The notes: generated by a model not told the origin, from the sequence alone. DNA of 64,000 bases from Streptomyces sp. M41(2017) (GCF_002078175.1 NZ_MWFK01000001.1:1612001-1676000); one strand, 5' to 3'; positions 8,010 through 17,700 are shown, numbered from the stretch's first letter. Numbers and translations: made by a program.

Positions 8010-9608
8010 TCACATCCGGAAGACGCCGAAACCACCCCGCGCACCCTCGAAAGGCGCCGAGTGGATCGCGGACAGACACAGACCCAGCACCGTGCGGGTG
8101 TCCCGCGGATCGATCACCCCGTCGTCGTACAACCGCCCCGACAAGAACATCGGCAACGACTCCGACTCGATCTGCTGCTCCACCATCGCCCGCAACGCGG
8201 CGTCCGCGTCGTCGTCGTACGGACGCCCCTTCGCCACCGCCGACTGCCGCGCCACGATCGACAGCACACCCGCCAACTGCTGCGGCCCCATCACCGCCGA
8301 CTTCGCACTCGGCCACGCGAACAGGAACCGCGGATCATAGGCACGCCCGCACATCCCGTAATGCCCCGCCCCGTACGAAGCGCCCATCAGCACCGACAGA
8401 TGCGGAACCCGCGAATTGCTCACCGCGTTGATCATCATCGCGCCGTGCTTGATGATCCCGCCCTGCTCGTACTCCCGGCCCACCATGTAGCCCGTCGTGT
8501 TGTGCAGGAACACCAGCGGAATGTCCCGCTGATTCGCCAACTGGATGAACTGCGACGCCTTCTGCGACTCCGCGCTGAACAACACCCCCTGCGCGTTCGC
8601 CAGCACCCCCACCGGATAACCGTGCAACGACGCCCACCCGGTCACCAGACTCGTCCCGTACAGCGGCTTGAACTCGTCGAAGTCCGAACCGTCCACCACC
8701 CGCGCGACCACCTCCCGCGGATCGAACGGATGCCGCAGATCCCCCGGAACGATCCCGAGCAGCTCCTCCACGTCGTACCGGGGAGGCTCCACCACCCCCG
8801 GATCCGCGTACGCCTTGCGATGATTGAGCCGCGCCACCACCCGGCGCGCCTGCCGCAGCGCGTCCCGCTCGTCGACGGCGAAATAGTCCGCCAGCCCCGA
8901 CACGCGGGCGTGCATCTCGGCACCGCCCAGCGACTCGTCGTCGCTCTCCTCACCCGTCGCCATCTTCACCAGCGGCGGCCCGCCCAGAAAGACCTTCGCC
9001 CGGTCCTTCACCATGATCACGTGATCCGACATCCCGGGGACATACGCACCACCCGCCGTCGAATTCCCGAACACGACGGCCACCGTGGGAATCCCCGCCG
9101 CGGACAACCGCGTGATGTCACGGAAAATGGCGCCACCCGGAATGAAGATCTCCTTCTGCGACGGCAGATCCGCACCCCCCGACTCCACCAGACTGATACA
9201 CGGCAGCCGGTTCGCGAGCGCGATGTCGTTCGCCCGCAGCGCCTTCTTCAGACTCCACGGATTGCTCGCACCACCACGGACGGTCGGATCGTTCGCCGTG
9301 ATCAGACACTCGACGCCCTCCACGACCCCGATACCGGTGACGAGCGAGGCTCCTACGGCGTATTCACTGCCCCATGCGGCAAGCGGCGACAATTCGAGGA
9401 AAGGGGTGTCATCATCGAGAAGGAGCTCGATCCGCTCACGGGCGGTCAGCTTCCCCCGCTTCCTGTGCCGCTCCACATACTTCTCACCACCCCCCGCCAA
9501 CGCCTTCCCGTGCTCGGCATCCAACTCCGCGAGCTTGCCGAGCATGCTCGCCCGGTACTCCGCGTACTCGGCACTCTTCGGATCGAGCGCGGAGGAAAGC
9601 ACGGTCAC
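8010..9608 (-). CDS. Acyl-CoA carboxylase beta subunit (carboxyltransferase)
   Basis: Carboxyltransferase of 532 aa that moves CO2 from biotin onto the acyl-CoA. It has the methylcrotonyl/geranyl-type block LSPLAAWGSEYAVGASLVTG, the CoA-binding region GNSTAGGAYVPGMSDHVIMV, and the C-terminal block ASYGAGHYGMCGRAYDPRFLF typical of MccB/AtuC rather than of PccB. The GTG start has GGAGG seven bases upstream and overlaps the AtuA stop as GTGA. Whether the substrate is 3-methylcrotonyl-, geranyl- or another 3-methyl-2-enoyl-CoA is not decided by what I can see. Confidence 0.93.
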   Translation of the reverse strand: MTVLSSALDPKSAEYAEYRASMLGKLAELDAEHGKALAGGGEKYVERHRKRGKLTARERIELLLDDDTPFLELSPLAAWGSEYAVGASLVTGIGVVEGVECLITANDPTVRGGASNPWSLKKALRANDIALANRLPCISLVESGGADLPSQKEIFIPGGAIFRDITRLSAAGIPTVAVVFGNSTAGGAYVPGMSDHVIMVKDRAKVFLGGPPLVKMATGEESDDESLGGAEMHARVSGLADYFAVDERDALRQARRVVARLNHRKAYADPGVVEPPRYDVEELLGIVPGDLRHPFDPREVVARVVDGSDFDEFKPLYGTSLVTGWASLHGYPVGVLANAQGVLFSAESQKASQFIQLANQRDIPLVFLHNTTGYMVGREYEQGGIIKHGAMMINAVSNSRVPHLSVLMGASYGAGHYGMCGRAYDPRFLFAWPSAKSAVMGPQQLAGVLSIVARQSAVAKGRPYDDDADAALRAMVEQQIESESLPMFLSGRLYDDGVIDPRDTRTVLGLCLSAIHSAPFEGARGGFGVFRM

Positions 9609-11323
9609 AACAGGACCTCCGGGATATCCATGTGACGGGAACGAAGCCATTCACCGAGAGCCTTGGCCTGAGGATCGAAACGGGCCTGCGAGGCGACGCC
9701 CTCGCCGAGGATGCCCTCGACGACGAAGTTGAGGGCGCGGAGGTTGGGCAGCACATGTCTGACAACTGACAGATGACGGCTTTCAGGTATCAGAGTCTGA
9801 AATCTGTCAGTTGTCAGTTCGTGGACCAGCCATCGCCAGGCGTCGTCCGTGCGGGCCCAGACTCCGACGTTCGCGTTCCCGCCCTTGTCCCCGCTGCGCG
9901 CTCCCGCGACCCGTCCCAACGGTGCCCGCCGCGTCGGCCCTTCGGGCAGCGGCGGGGGAAGGGACGGTTCTTCCGGCGTCTCCAGTACGAGGGTCTCGCC
10001 GGGTGGGGTCACCGGGATCCGGCGGCCGTCGTCGAGGACGGCGACGTGGTCGACCGCGTCCTGCGGGATGTGCGCGTCCTCGAAGACACCGTAGGGCGCG
10101 GCGGCTCCTGGGGGTGCCAGGACGTGGAATCCGGGATAGCTGGCGAGCGCCAGTTCGATGGCGGCGCCGCTGAGGGTGCGGCCGACGGCGGCCTGGTCCT
10201 GGTCGCGGACGACGAGGCGGAGCAGGGCGCTGGCGGTTTCTTCGGTGGGGGCGTCGGGGTGGTCGGTTCGGGCGAGGTCCCAGCGGATGTCGGCGGGGCG
10301 GGTCTTGGCGGCGTCGAGGGCGGTTTCCATCTGGGCGCGGACGAGGTCGGCCTTGTTTTGGATGTCGAGGCCGGTGAGGACGAAGGCGACCTCGTTGCGG
10401 AAGCCGCCGAGTTTGTTGAGGCCGACTTTGAGGGTGGGGGGTGGGGGCTCGCCGCGGGTGCCGGTGACGCGGACGCGGTCGGGGCCGTCCTGGGTGAGGG
10501 TGAGGGTGTCGAGGCGGGCGGTGACGTCGGGTCCCGGGTAGCGGGCGCCCTGGGTCTCGTAGAGGAGTTGGGCGGTGACGGTTCCGAGGTCGATGATGCC
10601 GCCGGTGCCGTCGTGTTTGGTGATGACGCTGGTGCCGTCCTCGTGGAGTTCGGCGAGCGGGAAGCCGGGGCGGTGCAGGCGGGTGGGGTGGTGGTCGGTG
10701 AAGAAGGCGTAGTTGCCGCCGGTGGCTTGGGTGCCGCATTCGAGGACGTGTCCGGCGACGACGGCTCCGGCGAGGCGGTCGTGGTCGTGGGGTGTCCAGC
10801 CGAAGTGGGCGACGGCGGGTCCGGTGACGAGGGCGGCGTCGGTGACGCGTCCGGTGATGACGATGTGGGCGCCTTCGCGGAGGCAGGTGGCGATGCCGGC
10901 GCCGCCGAGGTAGGCGTGGGCGGCGAGGGTGCCGGGGTGGTGGCTGGTGCGGTCGTCGCCTTCGACGTGGGCGACGCGGGTGGGGATGCCGAGGCGGTCG
11001 GCGAGGTCGCGGACGGCGTCGGCGAGGGCGGCGGGGTTGAGGCCGCCGGCGTTGGTGACGATGCGTACGCCGTGGTCGTGGGCGAGGCCGAGGCATTCCT
11101 CGAGTTGGCGCAGGAAGGTCTTGGCGTAGCCGCGGCGGGGGTCTTTGAGGCGGTCGCGGCCGAGGATGAGCATGGTGAGTTCGGCGAGGTAGTCGCCGGT
11201 GAGGATGTCGAGGGGGCCGCCGGTGAGCATGTCGCGCAGGGCGTCGAAGCGGTCGCCGTAGAAGCCGGAGGCGTTGCCGATGCGCAGGGGGCTTCGGGGT
11301 GCCGGGGGTGCGGCGGGGGTCAC
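9605..11323 (-). CDS. AtuA-like acyclic terpene utilization family protein
   Basis: Protein of 572 aa of the AtuA/DUF1446 family, found next to geranyl-CoA-type carboxylases; its exact reaction is not established. The N-terminus has the family start RIGNASGFYGDRFDAL and TGDYLAELTMLIL, then TNAGGLNPAAL and GGAGIATCL. The C-terminal part contains RSGDKGGNANVGVWART and LPNLRALNFVVEG. The GTG start overlaps the upstream gene stop as GTGA. Residues about 503-522 are encoded by an anomalous GC-poor patch with rare codons (AGA twice, ATA, ACA, TCA, TTT) that forms a 16-bp perfect inverted repeat. The protein frame and length remain family-like across it. Confidence 0.88.
   Translation of the reverse strand: MTPAAPPAPRSPLRIGNASGFYGDRFDALRDMLTGGPLDILTGDYLAELTMLILGRDRLKDPRRGYAKTFLRQLEECLGLAHDHGVRIVTNAGGLNPAALADAVRDLADRLGIPTRVAHVEGDDRTSHHPGTLAAHAYLGGAGIATCLREGAHIVITGRVTDAALVTGPAVAHFGWTPHDHDRLAGAVVAGHVLECGTQATGGNYAFFTDHHPTRLHRPGFPLAELHEDGTSVITKHDGTGGIIDLGTVTAQLLYETQGARYPGPDVTARLDTLTLTQDGPDRVRVTGTRGEPPPPTLKVGLNKLGGFRNEVAFVLTGLDIQNKADLVRAQMETALDAAKTRPADIRWDLARTDHPDAPTEETASALLRLVVRDQDQAAVGRTLSGAAIELALASYPGFHVLAPPGAAAPYGVFEDAHIPQDAVDHVAVLDDGRRIPVTPPGETLVLETPEEPSLPPPLPEGPTRRAPLGRVAGARSGDKGGNANVGVWARTDDAWRWLVHELTTDRFQTLIPESRHLSVVRHVLPNLRALNFVVEGILGEGVASQARFDPQAKALGEWLRSRHMDIPEVLL
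9759..9817. repeat. Perfect 16-bp inverted repeat in a GC-poor patch inside the AtuA-like gene
   Basis: CTGACAACTGACAGAT (9759-9774) is the exact reverse complement of 9802-9817. A second inverted repeat, TTCAG/CTGAA (9782-9786 and 9797-9801), nests in the 27-base spacer. Each outer arm is itself two heptads of the CTGACA(A/G) type. The surrounding 66 bases are roughly 45% G+C in a region that is otherwise above 70%. Confidence 0.95.
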
Positions 11324-12123
11324 CGGTGGGTTTCCTCGGGTCGGCGTCCGGGTCCGGGTGGGCCTGCGAAGGCTTGGGCGATGTCGAGCCAGTGGTCGGC
11401 GTCGGGGCCTTGGGCGTGGACGGCGAGGTCGGTGCGGTGGGCTCGTTGGGTGACGAGGAGGCAGAAGTCGAGGGCGGGTCCGGTGACGCGTTGGGGGGCG
11501 TCGGCGGGTCCGTGGGTCCAGAGGTCGCCGGTGGGGCTGTGGAGTTCGACGCGGAATTCTTCGGTGGGTGCGGGGAGGCCTCGGACGGCGAAGGCGAAGT
11601 CGCGGGCGCGGACGCCGATGCGGGCGACGTGGCGGAGGCGGTCGGTGGGTTGCCGTCGTATGCCGAGGGTGTCGGCGATGTCCTGGCCGTGGGCCCAGGT
11701 TTCCATGAGGCGGCCGGTGGCCATGGAGGCGACGGACATGGGGGGTCCGTACCAGGGGAAGCGGGTGCCGGGTGGGGTGGCGCGGAGGGCGTTTTCGAGG
11801 GCGGTGCGTCCGGTGCGCCAGGTGGTGAGGAGGTGTGCGGGGGGTTGGGTGGCGCCTTCGTCGGCGCCTTGGTCGACGAAGGTGTCGGGGGCGGCGAGTG
11901 CTTTGGTGACTTCGTCGGCGAAGGCGTCGGTGTCGGTGACGGCGAGGAGGGCGGCCCGGTCGGTCCAGGTGAGGTGGGCGATCTGGTGGGCGATCGTCCA
12001 GCGGGGGGCGGGGGTGTCGCGGGCCCAGTGGGTGTCGTCGAGGTGGGCGACGAGTTGGTCGAGTTCCTCGCTCTCGTGGTGCAGGTCGTCGATGACGGCG
12101 GCCACGGGCGTCGGGTCGGACAC
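11320..12123 (-). CDS. TIGR03084-type DinB-like metal-binding protein
   Basis: 267-aa protein of the mycothiol-dependent maleylpyruvate isomerase/DinB fold. It starts VSDPTPVAAVIDDLHHESEEL and shows the metal-ligand helices WTIAHQIAHLTWTDRAAL (about 47-64) and METWAHGQDIADTLG (about 138-152), whose histidines would bind a divalent metal. The GTG at 12123 has GGGAG six bases upstream. It is the first gene of the operon and is coupled to the AtuA gene by a GTGA overlap. Its role in the pathway is unknown; a mycothiol-dependent isomerase or a CoA-thioester chaperone are both possible. Confidence 0.82.
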   Translation of the reverse strand: MSDPTPVAAVIDDLHHESEELDQLVAHLDDTHWARDTPAPRWTIAHQIAHLTWTDRAALLAVTDTDAFADEVTKALAAPDTFVDQGADEGATQPPAHLLTTWRTGRTALENALRATPPGTRFPWYGPPMSVASMATGRLMETWAHGQDIADTLGIRRQPTDRLRHVARIGVRARDFAFAVRGLPAPTEEFRVELHSPTGDLWTHGPADAPQRVTGPALDFCLLVTQRAHRTDLAVHAQGPDADHWLDIAQAFAGPPGPGRRPEETHR

Positions 12124-12411
12124 GGTGCGCTCCCTCGGGACACGGCGGTGTGTGGCTGGGAGCATGGCAGCGTCCGGAGAAACAAGCAAGCATGCTTGCA
12201 TTAATTCAGGTCGTTGCCGTGCGGCCGGTCCGTGGCCGGGGGGTGGGCGGGGGCGCCTCAGGTGGGTCGCTGGGATGTGCGTGGCGGCCTGTGCCGTACG
12301 TCGAGGCGGGGGCCCTCGTCGGGTCGGCGTCGTGGGTCCGGGTCGCGGGGTCCCGGGTCGCCGCTCGCGGTGGTCGTGGTGGTGGGCCGCGGTGGTCGTG
12401 TCGGCGGGGGT
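12124..12411 (-). promoter_or_regulatory. Promoter region of the catabolic operon
   Basis: 288 bases between the eamA-like gene and the operon. The left half contains the AT-rich promoter-like segment near 12175-12215; the remainder (about 12216-12411) is GC-rich and shows no gene that I could support. Confidence 0.5.
12186..12199. promoter_or_regulatory. Perfect palindrome, likely TetR operator of the catabolic operon
   Basis: GCAAGCATGCTTGC is a perfect 14-bp palindrome in an AT-richer stretch, 63 bases upstream of the first operon start codon. Its size and position fit a TetR dimer site, and the operon itself encodes a TetR protein. A -35-like TTGCTT on the minus strand overlaps the palindrome. 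Confidence 0.7.
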
Positions 12412-13374
12412 CTACGCGTCCGGGGCGGGCTGGAGGGTCGTGGCTTTTCCTCGGCCGATCTGGGTGCGGACGGCGCCCATGCTCGCGGCGATGACGAGGG
12501 CGATGGCGAGGGATTCGGGGAGGGAGAGGGACTGGTCGAGGACGAGGAAGCCGGCGGTGGCGGCGACGGCGGGTTCGAGGCTCATGAGGATGGCGAAGGT
12601 GGAGGCGGGGAGGCGGCGCAGGGCGAGGAGTTCGAGGGTGTAGGGGAGGACGGAGGAGAGGACGGCGACGGCGGCACCGAGGGCGATGGTGGTGGGGGCG
12701 AGGAGGCGGGTGCCGGATCCGGCGATGCCGAGGGGGAGGAAGGCGACGGCGGCGACGACCATGGCGAGGGCGAGGCCGTCGGCCTGGGGGAAGCGTCGGC
12801 CGGTGCGGGCGCTGAAGACGATGTAGGCGGCCCACATGGCGCCGGCGCCGAGGGCGAAGGCGACGCCTGCGGGGTCGAGGCTGGTGAAGCCTCCGCCGCC
12901 GAGGAGGAAGACGCCGCCGAGGGCGAGGCCGGCCCAGAGGAGGTTGACGGCGCGGCGGGAGGTGATGACGGAGAGGGCGAGGGGGCCGAGTACTTCCAGG
13001 GTGACGGCGGGGCCGAGGGGGATGCGGGCGACGGCTTGGTAGAAGAGGCCGTTCATGGCGGCCATGGTGAGGCCGAAGACGATGACGGTGTTCCAGTCGG
13101 CGCGGGAGTGTCCGCGGACGCTGGGGCGGCAGATGGCGATCAGCACGATGGCGGCGACGAGCAGGCGCAGGCTGACGACGCCGAGGGCGCCGACGCGGGG
13201 CATGAGGCTGACGGCGAGGGCGCCGCCGAACTGGACGGAGATGCCGCCCGCGAGGACGAGGCCGACGGGTCCGAGGGCGCCGCGCCGGCCGGGTCCGGTG
13301 GGTGCGCCGGCCGCGGGTGCGGTGGCCGGGGCGGCCGGGGCCGGGGTGGTGGGGGCGGCGCTGGGGGTGTTCAC
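12412..13374 (-). CDS. EamA (DMT superfamily) metabolite exporter
   Basis: Inner-membrane transporter of 320 aa with ten predicted helices arranged as two EamA repeats. The first begins VGLVLAGGISVQFGGALA and the second around GVAFALGAGAMWAAYIVF. It resembles RhtA/YdeD-like amino acid or metabolite exporters (SLMPRVGALGVVSLRLLVAA; VLSSVLPYTLELLALRRLP). The GTG at 13374 is supported by AGGAAGG upstream, and it removes a long extension without membrane character. A small inverted repeat GTCCA/TGGAC lies at 13426-13441 upstream. The substrate is unknown. Confidence 0.88.
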   Translation of the reverse strand: MNTPSAAPTTPAPAAPATAPAAGAPTGPGRRGALGPVGLVLAGGISVQFGGALAVSLMPRVGALGVVSLRLLVAAIVLIAICRPSVRGHSRADWNTVIVFGLTMAAMNGLFYQAVARIPLGPAVTLEVLGPLALSVITSRRAVNLLWAGLALGGVFLLGGGGFTSLDPAGVAFALGAGAMWAAYIVFSARTGRRFPQADGLALAMVVAAVAFLPLGIAGSGTRLLAPTTIALGAAVAVLSSVLPYTLELLALRRLPASTFAILMSLEPAVAATAGFLVLDQSLSLPESLAIALVIAASMGAVRTQIGRGKATTLQPAPDA

Positions 13375-13581
13375 GGGGCCTTCCTGGGGTTCGACTCGGG
13401 TTCGTGCATCATGCTGTACCTGCTGGTCCAGAGTAGTGGACTGGGTCAGGCGTGTGAACCCGTTATGCAACTGTCGCAGAAGTGTCCGGGAGGTGCTTGC
13501 CGGGGGCGGTGTCGCGCGGTGGGGGCGGGTGCTGCCGCGCGGCACCGTTCGGGGGCGGGCGGGCTTCGGGTCGGCGGCGGG

Positions 13582-14706
13582 TCAGCGGCGGGTCATGTAG
13601 AGGTCGAGGGCCTTGTGGAGGAGGCGGTTGAGGGGGAAGTCCCATTCGCCGAGGTATTCGGCGGCTTCGCCGCCCGCGCCCGCCTTGAAGCGGAGGAGGC
13701 CGACGAGGTGGTCGGTCTCGTCGAGGGTGTCGGTGATGCCGCGGAAGTCGTAGACGGTGGCGCCGAGTTCGTGGGCGTCGGTGATCATGCGCCACTGGAT
13801 GGCGTTGTTGGGCTGAACCTCGCGGCGGCGGCTGGTGGAGGCGCCGTAGGAGTACCAGACGTGGGTGCCGACGGTGAGCATGGTGGCGGCGGCGAGGATG
13901 TCGCCGTCGTGGTGGGCGAGGTAGAGGCGCATGCGGTCGGGGTCCTCGGTGGTGAGGGCGGTCCACATGCGCTGGAAGTAGGGCAGGGGGCGGGGGATGA
14001 AGCGGTCGCGTTCGGCGGTCTCCGCGTACAGCTCGTAGAAGGCGGGGAGGTCGTCGTAGCCGCCGCGGACGACTTTGACGCCGGCCTTGTCGGCCTTCTT
14101 GATGTTGCGCCGCCACTGCTGGTTGAGGCCTTGGTGGACCTGGTCGAGGGTGCGGCCGGCGAGGGGGGTCTGGAAGACGTAGCGGGGCTGGCCGGCGGCG
14201 AAGCCGTCCTCGCCGCCGGGTTCGGTCCGCTGCCAGCCCATGGCGCGCAGCCGGTCGGCGATGTCGGCGGCCGCGGGGTCCTCGGAGGTGGGGGGTACGT
14301 CGGCGAGGCGTCGTGCGGCGGGGTCGGCGATGGCGGTCTTGACGGTGTCGGCGCTCCAGCGGCGGGCGACGACGGGCGGTCCCATCTTGACGGTGAACGC
14401 GCCGCGTGACTTGAGGTGGGTGAGCAGGGGGCGGAGCCAGCGTTCGGCGAGGTCGGGGGCGTGCCAGTCGATGACGGGGCCCTCGGGGAGGTAGGCGAGG
14501 TAGCGCTTGATCCTGGGGAGGGGGCGCAGGAGGACGAGTCCGGCGCCCTGGAGGTGTCCGTGTTCGTCGAACCAGCCGAGGCTCTCGGTCTGCCAGTCGG
14601 GTTTCACGTCGCCCCAGGACGGGACCTGCATGTGGCTGGCCGAGGGGCGGGATCGGACGAAGGCGAGATGGTCGTCTCGGGTGATCGTCTGGAGGCGGAG
14701 GGTCAT
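13582..14706 (-). CDS. Fem-type peptidoglycan bridge aminoacyltransferase
   Basis: 374-aa protein of the FemA/FemB/FemX family, which transfers an amino acid (glycine in streptomycetes) from aminoacyl-tRNA to the lipid II stem peptide. Signatures include MQVPSWGDVKPDWQTES near the start, LAYLPEGPVIDW, the LNQQWRRNIKKADKAGVKV segment near residue 195, WYSYGAST and NNAIQWRMITDAHELGATVYDFRG with LRFKAGAGGEAAEYLGEWD at the end. The ATG at 14706 has GAGGAG upstream. It lies 80 bases downstream of the large oxidoreductase gene. Streptomyces carry several paralogues, so a cell-wall bridge role here is likely but not certain. Confidence 0.9.
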   Translation of the reverse strand: MTLRLQTITRDDHLAFVRSRPSASHMQVPSWGDVKPDWQTESLGWFDEHGHLQGAGLVLLRPLPRIKRYLAYLPEGPVIDWHAPDLAERWLRPLLTHLKSRGAFTVKMGPPVVARRWSADTVKTAIADPAARRLADVPPTSEDPAAADIADRLRAMGWQRTEPGGEDGFAAGQPRYVFQTPLAGRTLDQVHQGLNQQWRRNIKKADKAGVKVVRGGYDDLPAFYELYAETAERDRFIPRPLPYFQRMWTALTTEDPDRMRLYLAHHDGDILAAATMLTVGTHVWYSYGASTSRRREVQPNNAIQWRMITDAHELGATVYDFRGITDTLDETDHLVGLLRFKAGAGGEAAEYLGEWDFPLNRLLHKALDLYMTRR

Positions 14707-14786
14707 GCGGGTGTGCTCCTCGTGGTCCTCGGTCCGGCGGGGCCCGGTGGTGTGGCGGCCGTGGTCGGCCGGGGTCAGCGTACTGA

Positions 14787-17700
14787 TCAGGGGGTGCCGG
14801 AGCCGGTGTGCCGGGCGCGGGTCCGCAGGGCCTCGGCGAGGACCTCCGCCAGGTGGCGGCCGGTGCGGTCGCTGTGGTGGGCCAGTTGGGTGCGGCAGGA
14901 GTAGCCGTCGGTGAGGATCACGGCGTCGGGGGCCGCGGCGCGTACGGCGGGCAGGAGTTGTTCTTCGGCGCAGGCGGTCGACACGTCTTCGTGGCCTTTT
15001 TCGAAGCCGAAGTTGCCGGCGAGGCCGCAGCAGCCGCCGGAGAGGGTGCCGGTGAGACCGGCGGCGGCGCGCAGGCGTTGTTCGGCGTCGTCGCCGAGTA
15101 CGGCGTGCTGGTGGCAGTGGGTCTGGCCGGCGACGGGGCGGTCGAGGCGGGGTGGTGTCCAGTGGGGGGCGTGGCGTTCGAGTGCTTCGGCGAAGGTGAC
15201 GACGGCGGTGGCGAGGCGGTGGGCGCGGGGGTCGTCGGGGAGGAGTTCGGGGAGGTCGGTGCGCAGGGTGGCGGCGCAGCTGGGTTCGAGGACGACGACG
15301 GGGAGGCCGTCGATGGCGAGTTGGGGCTCGATGAGGTCGAGGGTGTGGCGCAGGACGGTGCGGGCGTGGTCGAGCTGGCCGGTGCTGATGTAGGTGAGTC
15401 CGCAGCAGGTGCGTCGGGTGGGGTGGGGCAGGAGGTGGCGGGGGTGGAGGGGGCCCCGGGTGGTGCCGTCGCCGACGGGTCCGTGGCGTCGGGAGGTGCG
15501 TGGGGGGAGGAGGACGGTGAGTCCGGCGGCTTCCAGGACGTGGACGGCGGCGCGTCCGACGGAGGGGGTGAGGTGTTCGGTGAAGGTGTCGGGCCAGAGG
15601 AGGACGGTGGGGCCGGCGGGGGTGGAGTCGGTGGGGGCCGGGCCGTCGGGGGTGGGGGCGGCGGGGCCGGGGGTGAGGTCGTCGGGGGTGGGGAGGGTGG
15701 GTGGGGGTGTGGGGTGGCCGGGTTGTTCGTGGGTGCGGGCCCGGTCGCGGAGGCGTTCGGTCCACCACTGGGTGAAGGTGCGGGGTGCGAGGCGGGGGAT
15801 GGTGCGGTCGGGGGCGATGCCGGCGAGGTGTTTGGCGAGGGCGGCGGCGGGGGGCAGGGCGGCGAGGGCGTTGACGATGCGGGCGGTGCGGGTGCGGGTG
15901 ACGGCGGCGAGCCAGCCGGGGAGACGTCCGAGGGTGTAGTGGCTGCGGGGGCGGCGGCGGCCGGCGTAGTGGTGGTGGAGGAATTCGGCCTTGTAGGTGG
16001 CCATGTCGACGCCGACGGGGCAGTCGGAGCGGCAGCCCTTGCAGGAGAGGCACAGGTCGAGTGCGTCGCGGACCTCGGTGGAGCGCCATCCGTCGGTGAT
16101 GATCTCGCCGGCGAGCATCTCGTGGAGGAGGCGGGCGCGGCCGCGGGTGGAGTGGGTGTCGTCGCCGGTGGCGCGGTAGGAGGGGCACATGACGTCGTGG
16201 CCGGGTGGGGTGGTGGTGCGGCATTTGGCGACGCCGACGCAGCGGCGGACGGCGGCGGTGAAGTCGCCGTCGTCGGCGGGGTAGCCGAAGGTGACGTCGA
16301 CGGGGCGCTGCGGGAGGGGGGCGAAGCGGAGGTTCTCGTCGAGGCGGTGGGGGCGGACGAGGATGCCGGGGTTGAGGAGGTTGTGGGGGTCCCAGAGGTC
16401 TTTGGCGCGTTCGAAGAGGTGGACGAGGTCGGGGCCGTACATGGCGGGGAGGAGTTCGGCGCGGGCCTGTCCGTCGCCGTGTTCGCCGGAGAGGGAGCCG
16501 CCGTGGGAGACGACGAGGTGGGCGACGTCCTGGGAGAAGTGGCGGAAGCGGGCGATGCCGGGGGTGGTGAGGAGGTCGAAGTCGATGCGGACGTGGATGC
16601 AGCCGTCGCCGAAGTGTCCGTAGGGGGTGCCGCGGAGGTGGTGGTCGGCGAGGAGGGCGCGGAAGTCGCGGAGGTAGGCGCCGAGACGGGCGGGGGGTAC
16701 GGCGCAGTCCTCCCAGCCGGGCCAGGCCTCGGCTGCGGGGCCGGTGGTGGCGGGGATGCGGGTGGCGGTGCCGGAGGCGTCCTCGCGCAGTCTCCACAGG
16801 GCGCGTTGGGCGGCGGGGTCGGTGACGACGAGGGCGTCGGTGACGTCGGCGGCGCGGACGACGGTGTCGGCGTGGGCGCGGGCTTCTGCGGGGGTGGTGC
16901 CGCCGGTCTCGACGAACAGCCAGGCTCCGCCGCGGGGCAGGGCGGTGGGGGTGGGGACGAGGTCGGCGGCCATGCCTTCGAGGGTGAGGGGCCGGTGTGG
17001 GAGGAGGCCGGCGGCGGCGTCGGCGGCGGCGCTCTCGTCGGGGTAGCCGAGGACGGCGAGGGCGCGGGCGGGGGGTGTCTCGACGAGGCGGATCTCGGCT
17101 TCGGTGAGGATGCCCCAGGTGCCTTCGGTGCCGCAGTAGGCGCGGGCGACGTCGGTGCCGTGTTCGGGCAGGAGGGCGTCGAGGGCGTAGCCGGAGATGC
17201 GGCGGGGGAGGTCGGGGTATCCGGTGCGCAGCAGGGCGAGTTCGCCGGTGACGAGGTCGAGGAGGCCGTCGGGGGCGCCGGCTCCGTGGCGGCCGAGGTG
17301 GGCGGTGCGGCCGGTGGAGTCGATGACGGTGAGGGTGTGGACGTTGTCGGCGGTGGTGCCCCAGGCGACGGAGTGGGTGCCGCAGGAGTTGTTGCCGATC
17401 ATGCCGCCGAGGGTGCAGCGGCTGTGGGTGGAGGGGTCGGGGCCGAAGCGCAGGCCGTGCGGGGCGGCGGCTTCCTGGAGGCGGTCGAGGACGGTGCCGG
17501 GCTGGACGCGGGCGGTGCGGGTGGTGGGGTCGAGGTCGAGGACGCGGTTCATGTGGCGGGTGAGGTCGAGGACGATGCCGGTGCCGGTGGCCTGTCCGGC
17601 GATGGAGGTGCCGCCGCCGCGGGGGACGACGGGGATCGCGTGGTCGCGGCAGACGGCGAGGGTGGCGGCGATGTCGTCGGCGTCGTGGGGGGAGACGACG

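Noticed and set aside
12186..12199. KstR2-type operator
   Set aside because: The half-sites CAAG and CTTG are four bases apart here, while the KstR2 consensus as I recall it has two, and no cholesterol gene is nearby.
9773..12643. 956-codon plus-strand frame of Gly/Val/Glu composition
   Set aside because: It is the antisense shadow of the AtuA-like and DinB-like genes, with no family motif.
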